Translations under genes and position numbers: made by a program | NCBI GenBank assembly: GCA_030602715.1 | Contig: JAUVZD010000002.1 | Span: 201,603-265,602, forward strand | DNA length: 64,000 nt | Origin: Candidatus Coatesiibacteriota bacterium | GTDB lineage: Bacteria > RBG-13-66-14 > B26-G2 > JAUVZD01 | Direction of reading: 5' to 3' | In this document: positions 49,765-57,920 of the stretch, piece by piece | Position numbering within the stretch: the stretch's first letter is position 1 | How the letters are laid out: every line of letters begins with the position of its first letter | The notes under the pieces: generated by a model | The model's input: only the letters and a program-made list of their open reading frames with translations | Told to the model about the DNA's origin: nothing | Databases searched by the model: none

Positions 49765-51651
49765 TCATCCTTCAGGAAAAAGGAATTCCTTTAATATCAA
49801 AACTTGGCAATTTTGAGTTCCAGACCTAATACGTTTTTGGGCACTTGGAAATGGATCAATACCATTTCTCTCGAGAGATGAAACAATATATTCTGATTCT
49901 TCATCATAATCATCATCCCACACTACTAATAGATCTATATCTTGTAGAGATTTTTTGCCAGCAACAAAATCCTCTATAATTTCTGAAAGGTAGGTTTTAA
50001 ACTCTACAATCTTAAGATCTGGCCAATTTATTCTGGATGGCATTATATGATCTGGTCTTTCTGAGATGTAAAACAGTGCATCATATGTACTATTAGTACT
50101 CTCGCGAAAGGGGAAGTAACCTTCTAGTAACCCAGCCCCTACAAGTTCATGAAACAAGCAAACTACATCTTGCTCTTCCTTTGGTGCCAGTTTCATTGGT
50201 ATATCAATGTCTTTAAATTTATTGTCAGCCTCCATATATTGTTTATACTCTTCTTCCTTTAACCATAAACCCTTTGGAGGTTCCGTACTTTCCCTTTCAC
50301 CAACAATAAATTTTGCCAATCTACGTAGTACTCCAAATATATCAGCAAAAAATTTATCAGCCTGACCTTTTACAACACTAGGAATATTTCTCTTGCCATA
50401 ACCTAGTGTAGTATCTAAATCCATAATAAAATGCATATTTAGTAGATAGCCTAATTCGCCCGCTCCCCTTGGAGGATTCAACCCAATATTAGTAGGTAAA
50501 CCATTAATTGAAATAAATTGTTTTGGAGCAAGATGCAAAAATTGATTTAAGTATATGCGGGGACCAATTACCAAATATATCCCATTTATCCTTTCAAGAA
50601 TTCTTCTATGGTGAACAAGTTTCTCAGGAACTTCGTAAAATCTATTTATTCCCGTATTTTGGTCACGTCTAATCCTTGAAAGAAGAATCTCAGCCTGATC
50701 AGGTGTAATCTTTTGTATTAGAATTTTCTTTAGATTAGGGTCAGGAGGATTCTCAACCAAATCTACAAAATGCGTATATAATCTGTCAACCTTATATGAC
50801 CTTCTTAGTTGGTTGTGAATTTCTGCAAAATCAGAATATATCGCAGGGAAATTACGCCTTATTGTTCTCCCATGATATGCATCTCCAGACAAAAAACGAC
50901 AATGTTCAATTGTACTTCTACGGTGGGCATCTATAGTTGGAAAATCAAACTTGACATTTACTTCAACTTCAATTGGTTTAAGATTCTCACCAATACCTAG
51001 AAATGATTGAACACATCCTATATAAGTTTTTGTTCTGAAATACAGTTCAATTGCTTCTAGAAAATCTTCTTCTTCTTCTAACCCTTCTATATCTAAATCA
51101 TTGCAATGTTCAACTATTATTTCTTGAAGGAAATCCCTCACGCTATAGTCATGAAGCCTATAACTTATCTTCGTCCATGAATTTTTTGCTTTTGTTCTAC
51201 CGAGGTTTGGATCATCAACATTATCATCAAAATTGGGATCAAGGAAATTCCAACAATCTTCAACTCTTTTTAACCATCTTCCTTCTGAATAATTTGTCTC
51301 AATTTCAAAAAAATCAGATGTAAAAACTGTTGCTTTTATTCCCACACCCTGGCTTCCTTTGAGGATCTTTCTCAAATCGGGAAAATCCTTTTTGGCTGTC
51401 CCTCCCAAAGTAAAGATCGTAGAAAATTCTTCAATCGGTATACCTTTCCCATTGTCTATAACAGTAACGTTATTTTCACCAACAGATAAATCTATCGTTA
51501 TTTTCCCCTGATCAATATCTTCACTAAGTTGAATTGCATCATGAGAGTTTTGTATTGATTCATGGATTATTCGCCACTGTCCCGAATAAGTTTCAATGGT
51601 ATCCTTAATCAACGTCTTAACATGATCTTCATGTAAACCAAATAATCTCAT
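49765..51651 (-). CDS. GHKL (Hsp90/MutL-type) ATPase fused to a PD-(D/E)XK-like domain, probable defence protein
   Basis: The protein has about 628 residues. The N-terminal ATPase has all GHKL boxes: the N box IIHESIQNSHDAI (near residue 30), G1 DNGKGIPIEEF (near 67), the FTLGGTAK segment and G2 GSQGVGIKATVF (near 97). The middle is long and helical. The C-terminal ~130 residues contain YDALFYISERP followed by LKIVEFKTYLSEI, where D...E-x-K fits a restriction-endonuclease-like active site. Such ATPase-nuclease fusions recall MORC/Z1-like restriction proteins. ATG 51651 has GGGGGA 6 nt upstream and is preferred over 51669. The gene is AT-rich, with its own promoter, inserted between glyA and the GNAT gene. 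Confidence 0.7.
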   Translation of the reverse strand: MRLFGLHEDHVKTLIKDTIETYSGQWRIIHESIQNSHDAIQLSEDIDQGKITIDLSVGENNVTVIDNGKGIPIEEFSTIFTLGGTAKKDFPDLRKILKGSQGVGIKATVFTSDFFEIETNYSEGRWLKRVEDCWNFLDPNFDDNVDDPNLGRTKAKNSWTKISYRLHDYSVRDFLQEIIVEHCNDLDIEGLEEEEDFLEAIELYFRTKTYIGCVQSFLGIGENLKPIEVEVNVKFDFPTIDAHRRSTIEHCRFLSGDAYHGRTIRRNFPAIYSDFAEIHNQLRRSYKVDRLYTHFVDLVENPPDPNLKKILIQKITPDQAEILLSRIRRDQNTGINRFYEVPEKLVHHRRILERINGIYLVIGPRIYLNQFLHLAPKQFISINGLPTNIGLNPPRGAGELGYLLNMHFIMDLDTTLGYGKRNIPSVVKGQADKFFADIFGVLRRLAKFIVGERESTEPPKGLWLKEEEYKQYMEADNKFKDIDIPMKLAPKEEQDVVCLFHELVGAGLLEGYFPFRESTNSTYDALFYISERPDHIMPSRINWPDLKIVEFKTYLSEIIEDFVAGKKSLQDIDLLVVWDDDYDEESEYIVSSLERNGIDPFPSAQKRIRSGTQNCQVLILKEFLFPEG

Positions 51652-51815
51652 CAGCATTCCCCCTTCCAAAAATATCTCTATTAAAAATCACCAAATTTTA
51701 TATCAATAACGTTTAAAAATCAAACCTTTTTTGGCACGCTTACTTTTTTTCTTTTCGTCCTTAAAATCTGAACATTATATTCTTTATAACAAGTAAATTC
51801 TTAATACATCCAACA

Positions 51816-51844
51816 TTGACTTCTTCTTTCACATAAGCTAAACT
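51816..51844 (+). promoter_or_regulatory. Promoter giving a leaderless GNAT mRNA
   Basis: TTGACT at 51816-51821, 17-nt spacer, TAAACT at 51839-51844, then six C and the ATG at 51851. No Shine-Dalgarno. Confidence 0.75.
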
Positions 51845-51850
51845 CCCCCC

Positions 51851-52324
51851 ATGCACATCTCCTACCTCGCAGAACACCCTCATCTAATCCCCACGCTCGC
51901 TGAGTGGCATCATGCGGAGTGGGCGCACCTTAACCCCGGCGACACCGTTGAGGCGCGCATCTCCCGCATGCAGAGACTGCTGGTAAAAGAGCAGGTCCCC
52001 ACCGCCTTCGTCGCCTTAGAGGGGGAGACCCTGCTCGGCTCGGCAAGCCTCATTGATAACGATATGGACACCCGAAAAGACCTCCAGCCCTGGCTGGCGA
52101 GCGTATATGTGTCCCCCGAGTTTCGGGACAGGGGGGTGGGAAGCGCTCTGGTCCAGCGCGTGGTGGATGAAGCCCGGGGACAGGGAATGGAGACCCTATA
52201 TCTGTTTACCCCGGACAGGGAAAGCCTCTACGCCAGAATGGGCTGGAAGGTCATTGAACGGACGGAATATCGGGGGGAGCAGGTGGTGGTTATGGAGCTG
52301 CCGATTTCAACACAGAAAAAATAG
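51851..52324 (+). CDS. GNAT family N-acetyltransferase
   Basis: The 157-residue protein shows the GNAT motif A, VYVSPEFRDRGVGSALVQRVVDEARGQG, near residues 84-111 with the pyrophosphate-binding R-x-x-G-x-G, and motif B LYLFTPDRESLYARMGWKV after it. The acetyl acceptor is unknown; small molecules or protein N-termini are both possible. The promoter -10 box ends 6 nt before the ATG, so translation probably begins on a leaderless message. It converges with selA, leaving 30 bp between the two stop codons. Confidence 0.9.
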   Translation: MHISYLAEHPHLIPTLAEWHHAEWAHLNPGDTVEARISRMQRLLVKEQVPTAFVALEGETLLGSASLIDNDMDTRKDLQPWLASVYVSPEFRDRGVGSALVQRVVDEARGQGMETLYLFTPDRESLYARMGWKVIERTEYRGEQVVVMELPISTQKK

Positions 52325-52354
52325 AATAAATTAATAATATCTATATCTCCCCTC

Positions 52355-53644
52355 TCACTCCCCCTGCACCAGAATCTTTGCCAGCTCCCCCACCTGCCCT
52401 TTTTGAAGGGTGCGGGCGAAGAAGAGGGCTTTCCCTCCTCCACGAAGATAATATACGCCCTCATCATGAAGCCGTTCAGCCGTCCTTTCGCTGATCTCTA
52501 TCTCCAAAGCAGAACCCGTTCGCATCTCGCCCAGACAGAAGCCCTCTCGCTCTTTGGGTCTTAGCTTGCCGAAAACCGGCTTTAAGGCTCCAGCCAGTTG
52601 GAAAGCCCTCCGTCTTACCGTTGATTCCGCCTGATAGAGGGGGCTAAGGACGGGATGAGCCCTTTCCCAATCCCGCAGGGAGTAGTTGGCAAGCCGAGCG
52701 GAGGTCAAAGCACATTGCCCGGGGTCAGCCAGCCACACCCCGCCCCCGCGAGCCCGGCGAAGCTCGTCCAGGGCTTCGCCCCACTCACCCTGCCCGATGA
52801 CCAGAGCTCCCCCGGAAAGCCCCAGCAGACCTAATCCGCTGACCAGAATCAGGTCATAGCCGTCGGCGAGGGCTCGGTCTATGAGCAGGTCCGGGCGGAA
52901 GGGCGTCTCTTGTGGGGCGAAGGGGAGGGCGCCGTCCAGTATCAGGATGCGTGGGCAATCATGCTCGCCGGCTATGGCGGACATCTCCGCACTGGATGGC
53001 TGGGCGGTGAAGCCGGCAACAGCCACCTGAGGGGAGCGCACCTCAAGGAGTGCGCACCGCCCCGCCTGCTGCTTCAATATTTGGGCATAGTCATCGGCTC
53101 TGGTCTTGTTGGAGGTGCCCACCTCCACCAGTTCCAGCCTGAGCGCCCGGCACAGGTCGGCGATGTTTCCCGCCCGTAGATGAAGCACCTCCCGCCGGGC
53201 GATGACCATAGCATTGTAGTCTCGCTCCCCGATCAGCCAGGCGGCGACCCCCAATGCTGAGGGTAGGCTCCCGGCCAGGGCGCAGCGCTCCATTCCCAGG
53301 GCGGATGTTGCCAGGGAAAATCCCCTGTCGCCGTCAGTGGACAGGGACGAGACCTCTTTGAGTCCCGAAAGCGGCTGGGGGGGCAAAGGGGGATAATGGG
53401 GGAGGGCGTAGTGGAGAGGGTCGCCGGTGGCGTTGATTGGAGAGTGCTCTGCGAAGAGGGTGGAGAGAAGCTCAGCGACCGCGTTCGGGTAGTCGGCGAT
53501 CTCCTCGCCGGCGCGGGCTCGCTCTATCACCCGCCTGCAAGCGGAGGCGACCAAGGGCTTCCCCCACCCCTCTATCAGCTCCTGCAGAGCAGGATGGGAG
53601 AGCAGTTTTCCGACCGCCGGGGGATGGGAGTCATTTGTTTGAAT
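52355..53644 (-). CDS. selA: L-seryl-tRNA(Sec) selenium transferase, probable ATT start
   Basis: SelA is a PLP enzyme that converts seryl-tRNA(Sec) to selenocysteinyl-tRNA(Sec). Family traits are INATGDPLHYALPHYPPL near the N-terminus, the long fold-type I core with LEVRSPQVAVAGFTAQP and FRPDLLIDRALADGYDLILVSG. The usual PLP-lysine region near GGALVIGQGEWGEALD is not clearly conserved, so activity is not certain. TTG 53554 would cut off the SelA N-terminal domain. In-frame codons upstream encode VGKLLSHPALQELIEGWGK, matching that domain. No ATG/GTG/TTG precedes it, but ATT 53644 stands 6 nt after TTTTGGAGG. From ATT the protein has 429 residues. It follows the 5'-nucleotidase gene by 42 bp. 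Confidence 0.78.
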   Translation of the reverse strand: MQTNDSHPPAVGKLLSHPALQELIEGWGKPLVASACRRVIERARAGEEIADYPNAVAELLSTLFAEHSPINATGDPLHYALPHYPPLPPQPLSGLKEVSSLSTDGDRGFSLATSALGMERCALAGSLPSALGVAAWLIGERDYNAMVIARREVLHLRAGNIADLCRALRLELVEVGTSNKTRADDYAQILKQQAGRCALLEVRSPQVAVAGFTAQPSSAEMSAIAGEHDCPRILILDGALPFAPQETPFRPDLLIDRALADGYDLILVSGLGLLGLSGGALVIGQGEWGEALDELRRARGGGVWLADPGQCALTSARLANYSLRDWERAHPVLSPLYQAESTVRRRAFQLAGALKPVFGKLRPKEREGFCLGEMRTGSALEIEISERTAERLHDEGVYYLRGGGKALFFARTLQKGQVGELAKILVQGE

Positions 53645-53686
53645 GGCGCACCTCCAAAATGGTTGTCATGCGATTTTCCAGTTGAG

Positions 53687-55174
53687 CTACTCTATAATTA
53701 TCCTATCCCCCTCCGGCTCGGTCAATTGACCGACCTCCTGCATATACTCAATGAAATAGTCGTTGACCAGGTAGCCGGTATCCACCCAATCCAACCCCTG
53801 AGTGAAGACGGTGTAGCCGTCCCCGCCGGCGGCTAAAAAGTCCGGCACAGCCACGCTATAGAGGGCGGCTTCATCCAACGGCTCCCCACCTACGGTCACG
53901 CCCCGGATATTCCCCCCGGAGTCGGCGACCACCGTAAGACCGCTCATCTGCAAGAATCCCCCTTCGCCCATGTTGACGGTCAGACTGGTGGAGAGAGCCT
54001 CCACAATCTGCTCGCCGTAAAGCTCCATAGTAACGATGTAGTTTTCAAAGGGGAAGGCTTTGAGCAGGTCGCCTATGGTGATGGGACCTGCGGGGAGGCT
54101 GTCCCGGATGGCTCCGCCGTTTATGAAAGCCACATTGGTGCCCGTTTTTATGCGCATTATGTCCGCAGCCAGGTCGCCGAGGTTGGTCTCCCTACTGCGC
54201 ACATGCTCCCGTATGCCGTCAAACTCCACCTCGGAGTTGCCCACCACGGTGGCGTTGTATTCGGCGATCTGGTCGGAATAACCTTTGATTATAGCCGCCA
54301 CCACCGCATCCTCAGCCACGCCGTCGTCTATGGAGATAAGCTCATTATCGTATTCCTCAATCCTTCCCTCCTGATCAAAGGTTAGCTCTATCACCCCCAC
54401 ATAGTGTCCATGGCATCCGGCGGAGACGACCGGGCAATCACCAAATTTGTCCGGCTCAAATATGGCGTCGTGGGAGTGGCCGCCGACGATCAGGTCTATC
54501 TCCCCCACCTCCAGAGCAAGTTGACCGTCCACCGACCGTCCCATATGGGCCAAGGCGATGACCACCGGATATTCCTCCTCCCAATACTCCAACAGCTTGC
54601 AGGAGACGGCGGTCGGGGAGAGGAACTCCAGCCCCTCCACATTGTGGGGATGGGTAGCCTCCGGTGTCTCCTCGGTGGTCAGTCCATAGACGACCACAGG
54701 CAGGTCAAAGTCCGCCAACTGCGGGGTTATGAACCACTCCTCGGTGAAGGTGTGCTCCTCCTCCGGTATATATACATTGGCGGAGAAGAAGGGAAATTCA
54801 GCCAGGGCGATTAGCTCTCTGAGGTTCTCCTGGCCGAAGTCAAATTCGTGGTTGCCCAGGGTGCAGCCGTCCAAGCCCATAACACTGAGGCACTCCACAT
54901 CCACCTTACCGTGAAAGGCTCTGCTCATCGGCGGTCCGGTCAGCAGGTCCCCGGCGTGCAGGAAGAGCACATTCTCATGCTCCTCCATAAGCTCGGTTAC
55001 CACGGTGGCGATGCGGGCAAACCCGCCCAGCGAGTTACCCTCAAAGTCGGTGAAGGTCTCCACATAACCGTGGGTGTCGTTGATATAGACTATGGTCAAA
55101 TCCCGACTGGCTAACGCCGGGGATACGAGAATCACCAGTGCAAAGAGCAAGCAGGCAAGTCTCCTCAATTCCAT
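53687..55174 (-). CDS. 5'-nucleotidase / UDP-sugar hydrolase-type metallophosphatase, exported
   Basis: This protein of about 495 residues has a signal peptide (residues about 4-22) and the two UshA domains. The N-terminal metallophosphoesterase has YINDTHGYVE (near residue 30), LHAGDLLTGPPMS (near 74), TLGNHEFDFG (near 104), HMGRSVDG and GGHSHD (near 213). The C-terminal substrate domain has NLGDLAADIMR, FINGGAIRDSLPAG and FPFENYIVTMEL. It hydrolyses nucleotides outside the cytoplasmic membrane to salvage nucleosides and phosphate. ATG 55174 directly precedes the signal peptide and has AAGGAG close by; the frame could extend to 55225. It follows the polyferredoxin gene and precedes selA. Confidence 0.9.
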   Translation of the reverse strand: MELRRLACLLFALVILVSPALASRDLTIVYINDTHGYVETFTDFEGNSLGGFARIATVVTELMEEHENVLFLHAGDLLTGPPMSRAFHGKVDVECLSVMGLDGCTLGNHEFDFGQENLRELIALAEFPFFSANVYIPEEEHTFTEEWFITPQLADFDLPVVVYGLTTEETPEATHPHNVEGLEFLSPTAVSCKLLEYWEEEYPVVIALAHMGRSVDGQLALEVGEIDLIVGGHSHDAIFEPDKFGDCPVVSAGCHGHYVGVIELTFDQEGRIEEYDNELISIDDGVAEDAVVAAIIKGYSDQIAEYNATVVGNSEVEFDGIREHVRSRETNLGDLAADIMRIKTGTNVAFINGGAIRDSLPAGPITIGDLLKAFPFENYIVTMELYGEQIVEALSTSLTVNMGEGGFLQMSGLTVVADSGGNIRGVTVGGEPLDEAALYSVAVPDFLAAGGDGYTVFTQGLDWVDTGYLVNDYFIEYMQEVGQLTEPEGDRIIIE

Positions 55175-55231
55175 CACTCCTTTTTTGCGGTGGAAGGACA
55201 AAACTTTATAGAAATTGGACCTCATTTACGC

Positions 55232-56200
55232 TCAACTCACCTCTTCCCTTTCATAAGCTTTAGGCAATGTAGCCAATCTCCTGCCCCCGCCCAGCCAGGA
55301 AATCTTTATGCTGGGACAGGTGGTGCACAACAGACAGCGGATGCAGTCCGGACTGTTGGGGTCATCGTACAAAGAGATATCTACCGGACAGATGCTTTTA
55401 CAGGTTCTGCAATGGATGCAGGAGCGCAGAGCCTTCGGCGCCACCCCCATGCGGAAGACGCTAACCCGATTGAAGATACCAAGTATCGCCCCCAGCGGGC
55501 ATATTGCCCGACAGAAGGGGCGCTTGATGAAGATAAACAGCCCCGCGAAGATGACCAGCATAGCCACCTTTACCCAGAAGAACCAATAGACGGTGGTGAA
55601 CATGGGGTCGCCGGTCAACGGATGGCCCGGATTCCACAGAATCCAGGGTAGTCCCGCCTGCAGGGTGCCCTGGGGGCAGAGCTTGCAGAACCAGGGCAGT
55701 TGTAGAAAGAAGGGGATTACCAGCACCAGAATGATAAGGACGATATAGCGCCCATAGCTCAGGCTGGGGTGCATGATCACCTTGGGGGTTTTAACCTTGT
55801 ATAGCAAATCCTGCAAGAATCCGAAGGGGCAGACCCAACCGCAGAACATCCTGCCCACGGAAAGCCCCACCACTGCGGTCAAAGCCATCGGCCAGGAGGT
55901 GAGGGTGGTGACCAGAGCCTGCAAATAGGTGGAGAGCTTATCCCATAAGGTGGCTGCCGGGGGGAAATTGACCGGTCGGGTGATGAGCAGGATGTGCTGG
56001 ATGGCGCCGATGGGGCAAGCCATGACCGAGGAGGGACAGCCGTAACAGTTGAGCACCGGGGCGCAGTATTGATTGAGAGCCCCGGAATACATCTTCTTGG
56101 TCCAGAAGACGGGGATGAAGGAGTTCAAGGCTATCCACCCCAGGAAAACCTGAAGGAGACGCCTTAAGGGATTGAGGAAGGAACGCTTCCTTACGACCAT
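55232..56200 (-). CDS. Membrane-bound polyferredoxin (NapH/NosR/RnfB-like 4Fe-4S protein)
   Basis: This 322-residue protein has about five membrane segments and several cysteine clusters. CAPVLNCYGCPSSVMACPIGA lies near residues 46-66, FCGWVCPFGFLQD near 118, CRAICPLGA near 226, and two ferredoxin-type sites near the C-terminus (CIHCRTCKSICPVD and CIRCLLCTTCP). It matches NapH-type quinol-electron-transfer proteins, which pass electrons between membrane and soluble or periplasmic partners. No partner reductase gene is beside it. A hairpin with T run on the minus strand lies 60 bp before the start, possibly an attenuator. Confidence 0.88.
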   Translation of the reverse strand: MVVRKRSFLNPLRRLLQVFLGWIALNSFIPVFWTKKMYSGALNQYCAPVLNCYGCPSSVMACPIGAIQHILLITRPVNFPPAATLWDKLSTYLQALVTTLTSWPMALTAVVGLSVGRMFCGWVCPFGFLQDLLYKVKTPKVIMHPSLSYGRYIVLIILVLVIPFFLQLPWFCKLCPQGTLQAGLPWILWNPGHPLTGDPMFTTVYWFFWVKVAMLVIFAGLFIFIKRPFCRAICPLGAILGIFNRVSVFRMGVAPKALRSCIHCRTCKSICPVDISLYDDPNSPDCIRCLLCTTCPSIKISWLGGGRRLATLPKAYEREEVS

Positions 56201-56257
56201 TCTTGCTGTCCTTTACTGAAAAACTGTCCAAGAGATGATTATTTTTAAGAATATATC

Positions 56258-56292
56258 TAAAAAGCCCCCATCTTTCAAGGGAAAGATGGGGG
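56258..56292 (-). terminator. Terminator-like hairpin upstream of the polyferredoxin gene
   Basis: CCCCCATCTTTC pairs perfectly with GAAAGATGGGGG around a 4-nt loop; on the minus strand it runs into CTTTTTAG. Since it lies before the polyferredoxin start it may stop upstream transcription or act as an attenuator. Confidence 0.7.
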
Positions 56293-56346
56293 GAGGGGAT
56301 TATTTATGCCAAAACTCTTGCTTGCGGTAGAATTTTCTCAGGACTT

Positions 56347-56540
56347 TCCCGTAATTAACCACTAAGTCTTGGGGATATAACATTTTGGCGGTCTATGGAC
56401 TGACCTATTCCGACGACAGGGACACATTCTTCTGGAGTTACAATAGCGGCGGCTACAAAATCAGCGAACTGGAGATCACCTTTACTTCCAACGCCGTTCA
56501 GCCCGCCAGTTTGGGCAACATTAAGGCAATCTTCCACTAG
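56347..56540 (+). pseudogene. 3' remnant of a PASLGxIKAIF-family secreted-protein gene
   Basis: The frame ends LTYSDDRDTFFWSYNSGG, then a short stretch, then NAVQPASLGNIKAIFH and TAG. It matches the last ~50 residues of the intact gene at 57040-57834. Upstream the frame hits a stop within about 60 bp, there is no start codon or ribosome site, and only ~190 bp remain. The following 60 bp with terminator are nearly identical to those after the intact gene. It is a truncated paralog. Confidence 0.85.
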
Positions 56541-56559
56541 GTAGCAGAGCACTCAATAT

Positions 56560-56589
56560 AGGGCGGGGTATCTTTACCCCGCCCTTTTT
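56560..56589 (+). terminator. Terminator, array copy 1
   Basis: GGGCGGGGTA-tctt-TACCCCGCCC then TTTTTC. The block 56523-56585 differs from 57818-57880 at one position only. Confidence 0.88.
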
Positions 56590-56650
56590 CTACATTCTTC
56601 CTTCAAGTAAAAACCTTGCCGATTACCCCCAAAACCTTGTATTTATTTTC

Positions 56651-56809
56651 TTGACACAGGAACTATTTGCTAGTGTTAACTGTTTGGATTTTCAATTATC
56701 CCACAAGTAAAAATCTTGCTTATTGTCGCAAAAAAACCCTTTTGATTTCTTGACATATGCTGTGAATGTGTTATAATAAATGAATTAATGTTAACTGCAA
56801 CAGTTAACA
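56651..56809 (+). promoter_or_regulatory. Duplicated promoter region with a TGTTAACTG palindrome
   Basis: Two related segments each begin CAAGTAAAAA-CTTGC and contain TTGACA. The first has TTGACA 56651-56656 with a poor -10 and one TGTTAACTG (56674-56682). The second has TTGACA 56750-56755, a 16-nt spacer, TATAAT 56772-56777, and just past the expected RNA start a perfect palindrome TGTTAACTG-CAA-CAGTTAACA (56789-56809), an operator or 5' hairpin. Confidence 0.7.
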
Positions 56810-56825
56810 ATGTGAAGGATTATAG

Positions 56826-57040
56826 ATGAGATGTGCCGAATCCATATTCCTTTCGGCACACACTTTTTTAACGGTAAATCACATGATGCTAAATCACTAA
56901 CCTGAAGAAAGGAGTTTCAGCTATGAGGATGAGATGTGCCGAATCCATGTTCCTTTCGGCACACACATTTTTAACGGTAAATCACACAATTGAGTTTTCC
57001 GCATGATTAATCACTAACCTAAAGAAAGGAATTTCAGCAA
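56826..57040 (+). repeat. Tandemly duplicated leader with a 9-bp hairpin and mini-ORF
   Basis: Two copies (about 56826-56925 and 56929-57040) share GATGAGATGTGCCGAATCCAT, the hairpin TGTGCCGAA/TTCGGCACA (arms 56832-56840/56852-56860 and 56935-56943/56955-56963), ACGGTAAATCACA and a GAAAGGA-TTTCAGC-ATGAG ribosome site and start. The ATG of copy 1 opens a 27-codon ORF (56923-57006) that closes ahead of the real start at 57040. Each copy also encodes an M-R-C-A-E-S mini-ORF over the hairpin. Confidence 0.75.
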
Positions 57041-57834
57041 TGAGATTGATTTTAACAGCAATCCTTGTAGTAACACCCCTTTGTGGGCTTGGCTATGGTA
57101 TGGACATTGATATCACCGTTCTCAACTCTTTCACCTGCCCCTATGCCCAAGAAATAAAGGGTCTGGACTACATTGAAGGCGAAACTGCCATAACATTCGC
57201 CAGTAACTTGGACGATCTTCTCTATACCTGTGACGCCGAAGACGGAACCTACATAGACGATTTGGAGCTGAGCTACACGGGTAATCCCCATCCCTTCGGA
57301 GTATGTTACGACGACAACGACTACGTCCATGTGAACGACTATTCGCAAAACGATATCCACTGGAACAACTACTCCTCCTGGGATGACTACTCCAATCCTT
57401 CGGATAACAAAGGAAGTGGGATGGACTTTGACGGCACCTACATCTGGGAAACCTATTGGACTGATGGGGTATATCGCTTCTTCCCCGACGGCTCCGGTGC
57501 AGAGTTTTTCTATACCGACGAAGTCACCACTCAGATGAGCGGACTGGCGGTATTCCCCTACAATAGCAATCTGGGGATTATGGTAGCCACCCATGGTAAC
57601 CTTATCTTCTACTTCTATGAGTTTGACGGCTCATCAACAACCTACCTCGGCAACGCCAACTGTCCCCTTATAGCCTCTCAATCCCGTGGATTGACCTATT
57701 CCCAGGAGCGCGGAACCTTCTTCTGGAGTTATGCCGTTGGTGGCGTTGACTGGATCAGTGAACTGGGCATAGATTTTAATTACACCGCCGTCCAGCCCGC
57801 CAGTCTGGGCGACATTAAGGCAATCTTCCACTAA
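57040..57834 (+). CDS. Secreted propeller-like protein with C-terminal PASLGDIKAIF tail
   Basis: This 264-residue protein has a signal peptide (residues about 3-20). The mature part is rich in Tyr, Asp and Asn and has recurring strands (GLDYIEGETAITFASNL, FGVCYDDNDYVHVNDY, SGMDFDGTYIWETYW, SGLAVFPYNSNLGIMVAT, GLTYSQERGTFFWSY) that look like propeller blades. It ends AVQPASLGDIKAIFH. The same ending occurs in the gene at 59912-60421 and in remnants at 56347-56540 and 58734-58775. The tail may be a sorting tag or a shared last strand. GAAAGGA precedes the ATG. No function recognised. Confidence 0.8.
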   Translation: MRLILTAILVVTPLCGLGYGMDIDITVLNSFTCPYAQEIKGLDYIEGETAITFASNLDDLLYTCDAEDGTYIDDLELSYTGNPHPFGVCYDDNDYVHVNDYSQNDIHWNNYSSWDDYSNPSDNKGSGMDFDGTYIWETYWTDGVYRFFPDGSGAEFFYTDEVTTQMSGLAVFPYNSNLGIMVATHGNLIFYFYEFDGSSTTYLGNANCPLIASQSRGLTYSQERGTFFWSYAVGGVDWISELGIDFNYTAVQPASLGDIKAIFH

Positions 57835-57853
57835 GTAGCAGAGCACTCAATAT

Positions 57854-57881
57854 AGGGCGGGGTATCTTTACCCCGCCCTTG
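57854..57881 (+). terminator. Terminator, array copy 2
   Basis: AGGGCGGGGTA-tctt-TACCCCGCCCTT, followed by GTTGT; near-identical to the copy at 56560-56589. Confidence 0.85.
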
Positions 57882-57920
57882 TTGTATTCTTCACACAATT
57901 AAAGACTTCGCCAATTTCTC

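Noticed and set aside
53630-53700. tRNA-like D-arm sequence (GTAGCTCAACTGG on the minus strand) next to selA, considered as selC
   Set aside because: No matching D-stem 3' arm, anticodon stem, T-arm or acceptor stem could be folded, and the segment overlaps the end of the 5'-nucleotidase gene and the selA ribosome site.
57052-57594. 180-codon minus-strand frame opposite the secreted-protein gene
   Set aside because: A shadow frame; the plus strand has signal peptide, ribosome site and the family tail.
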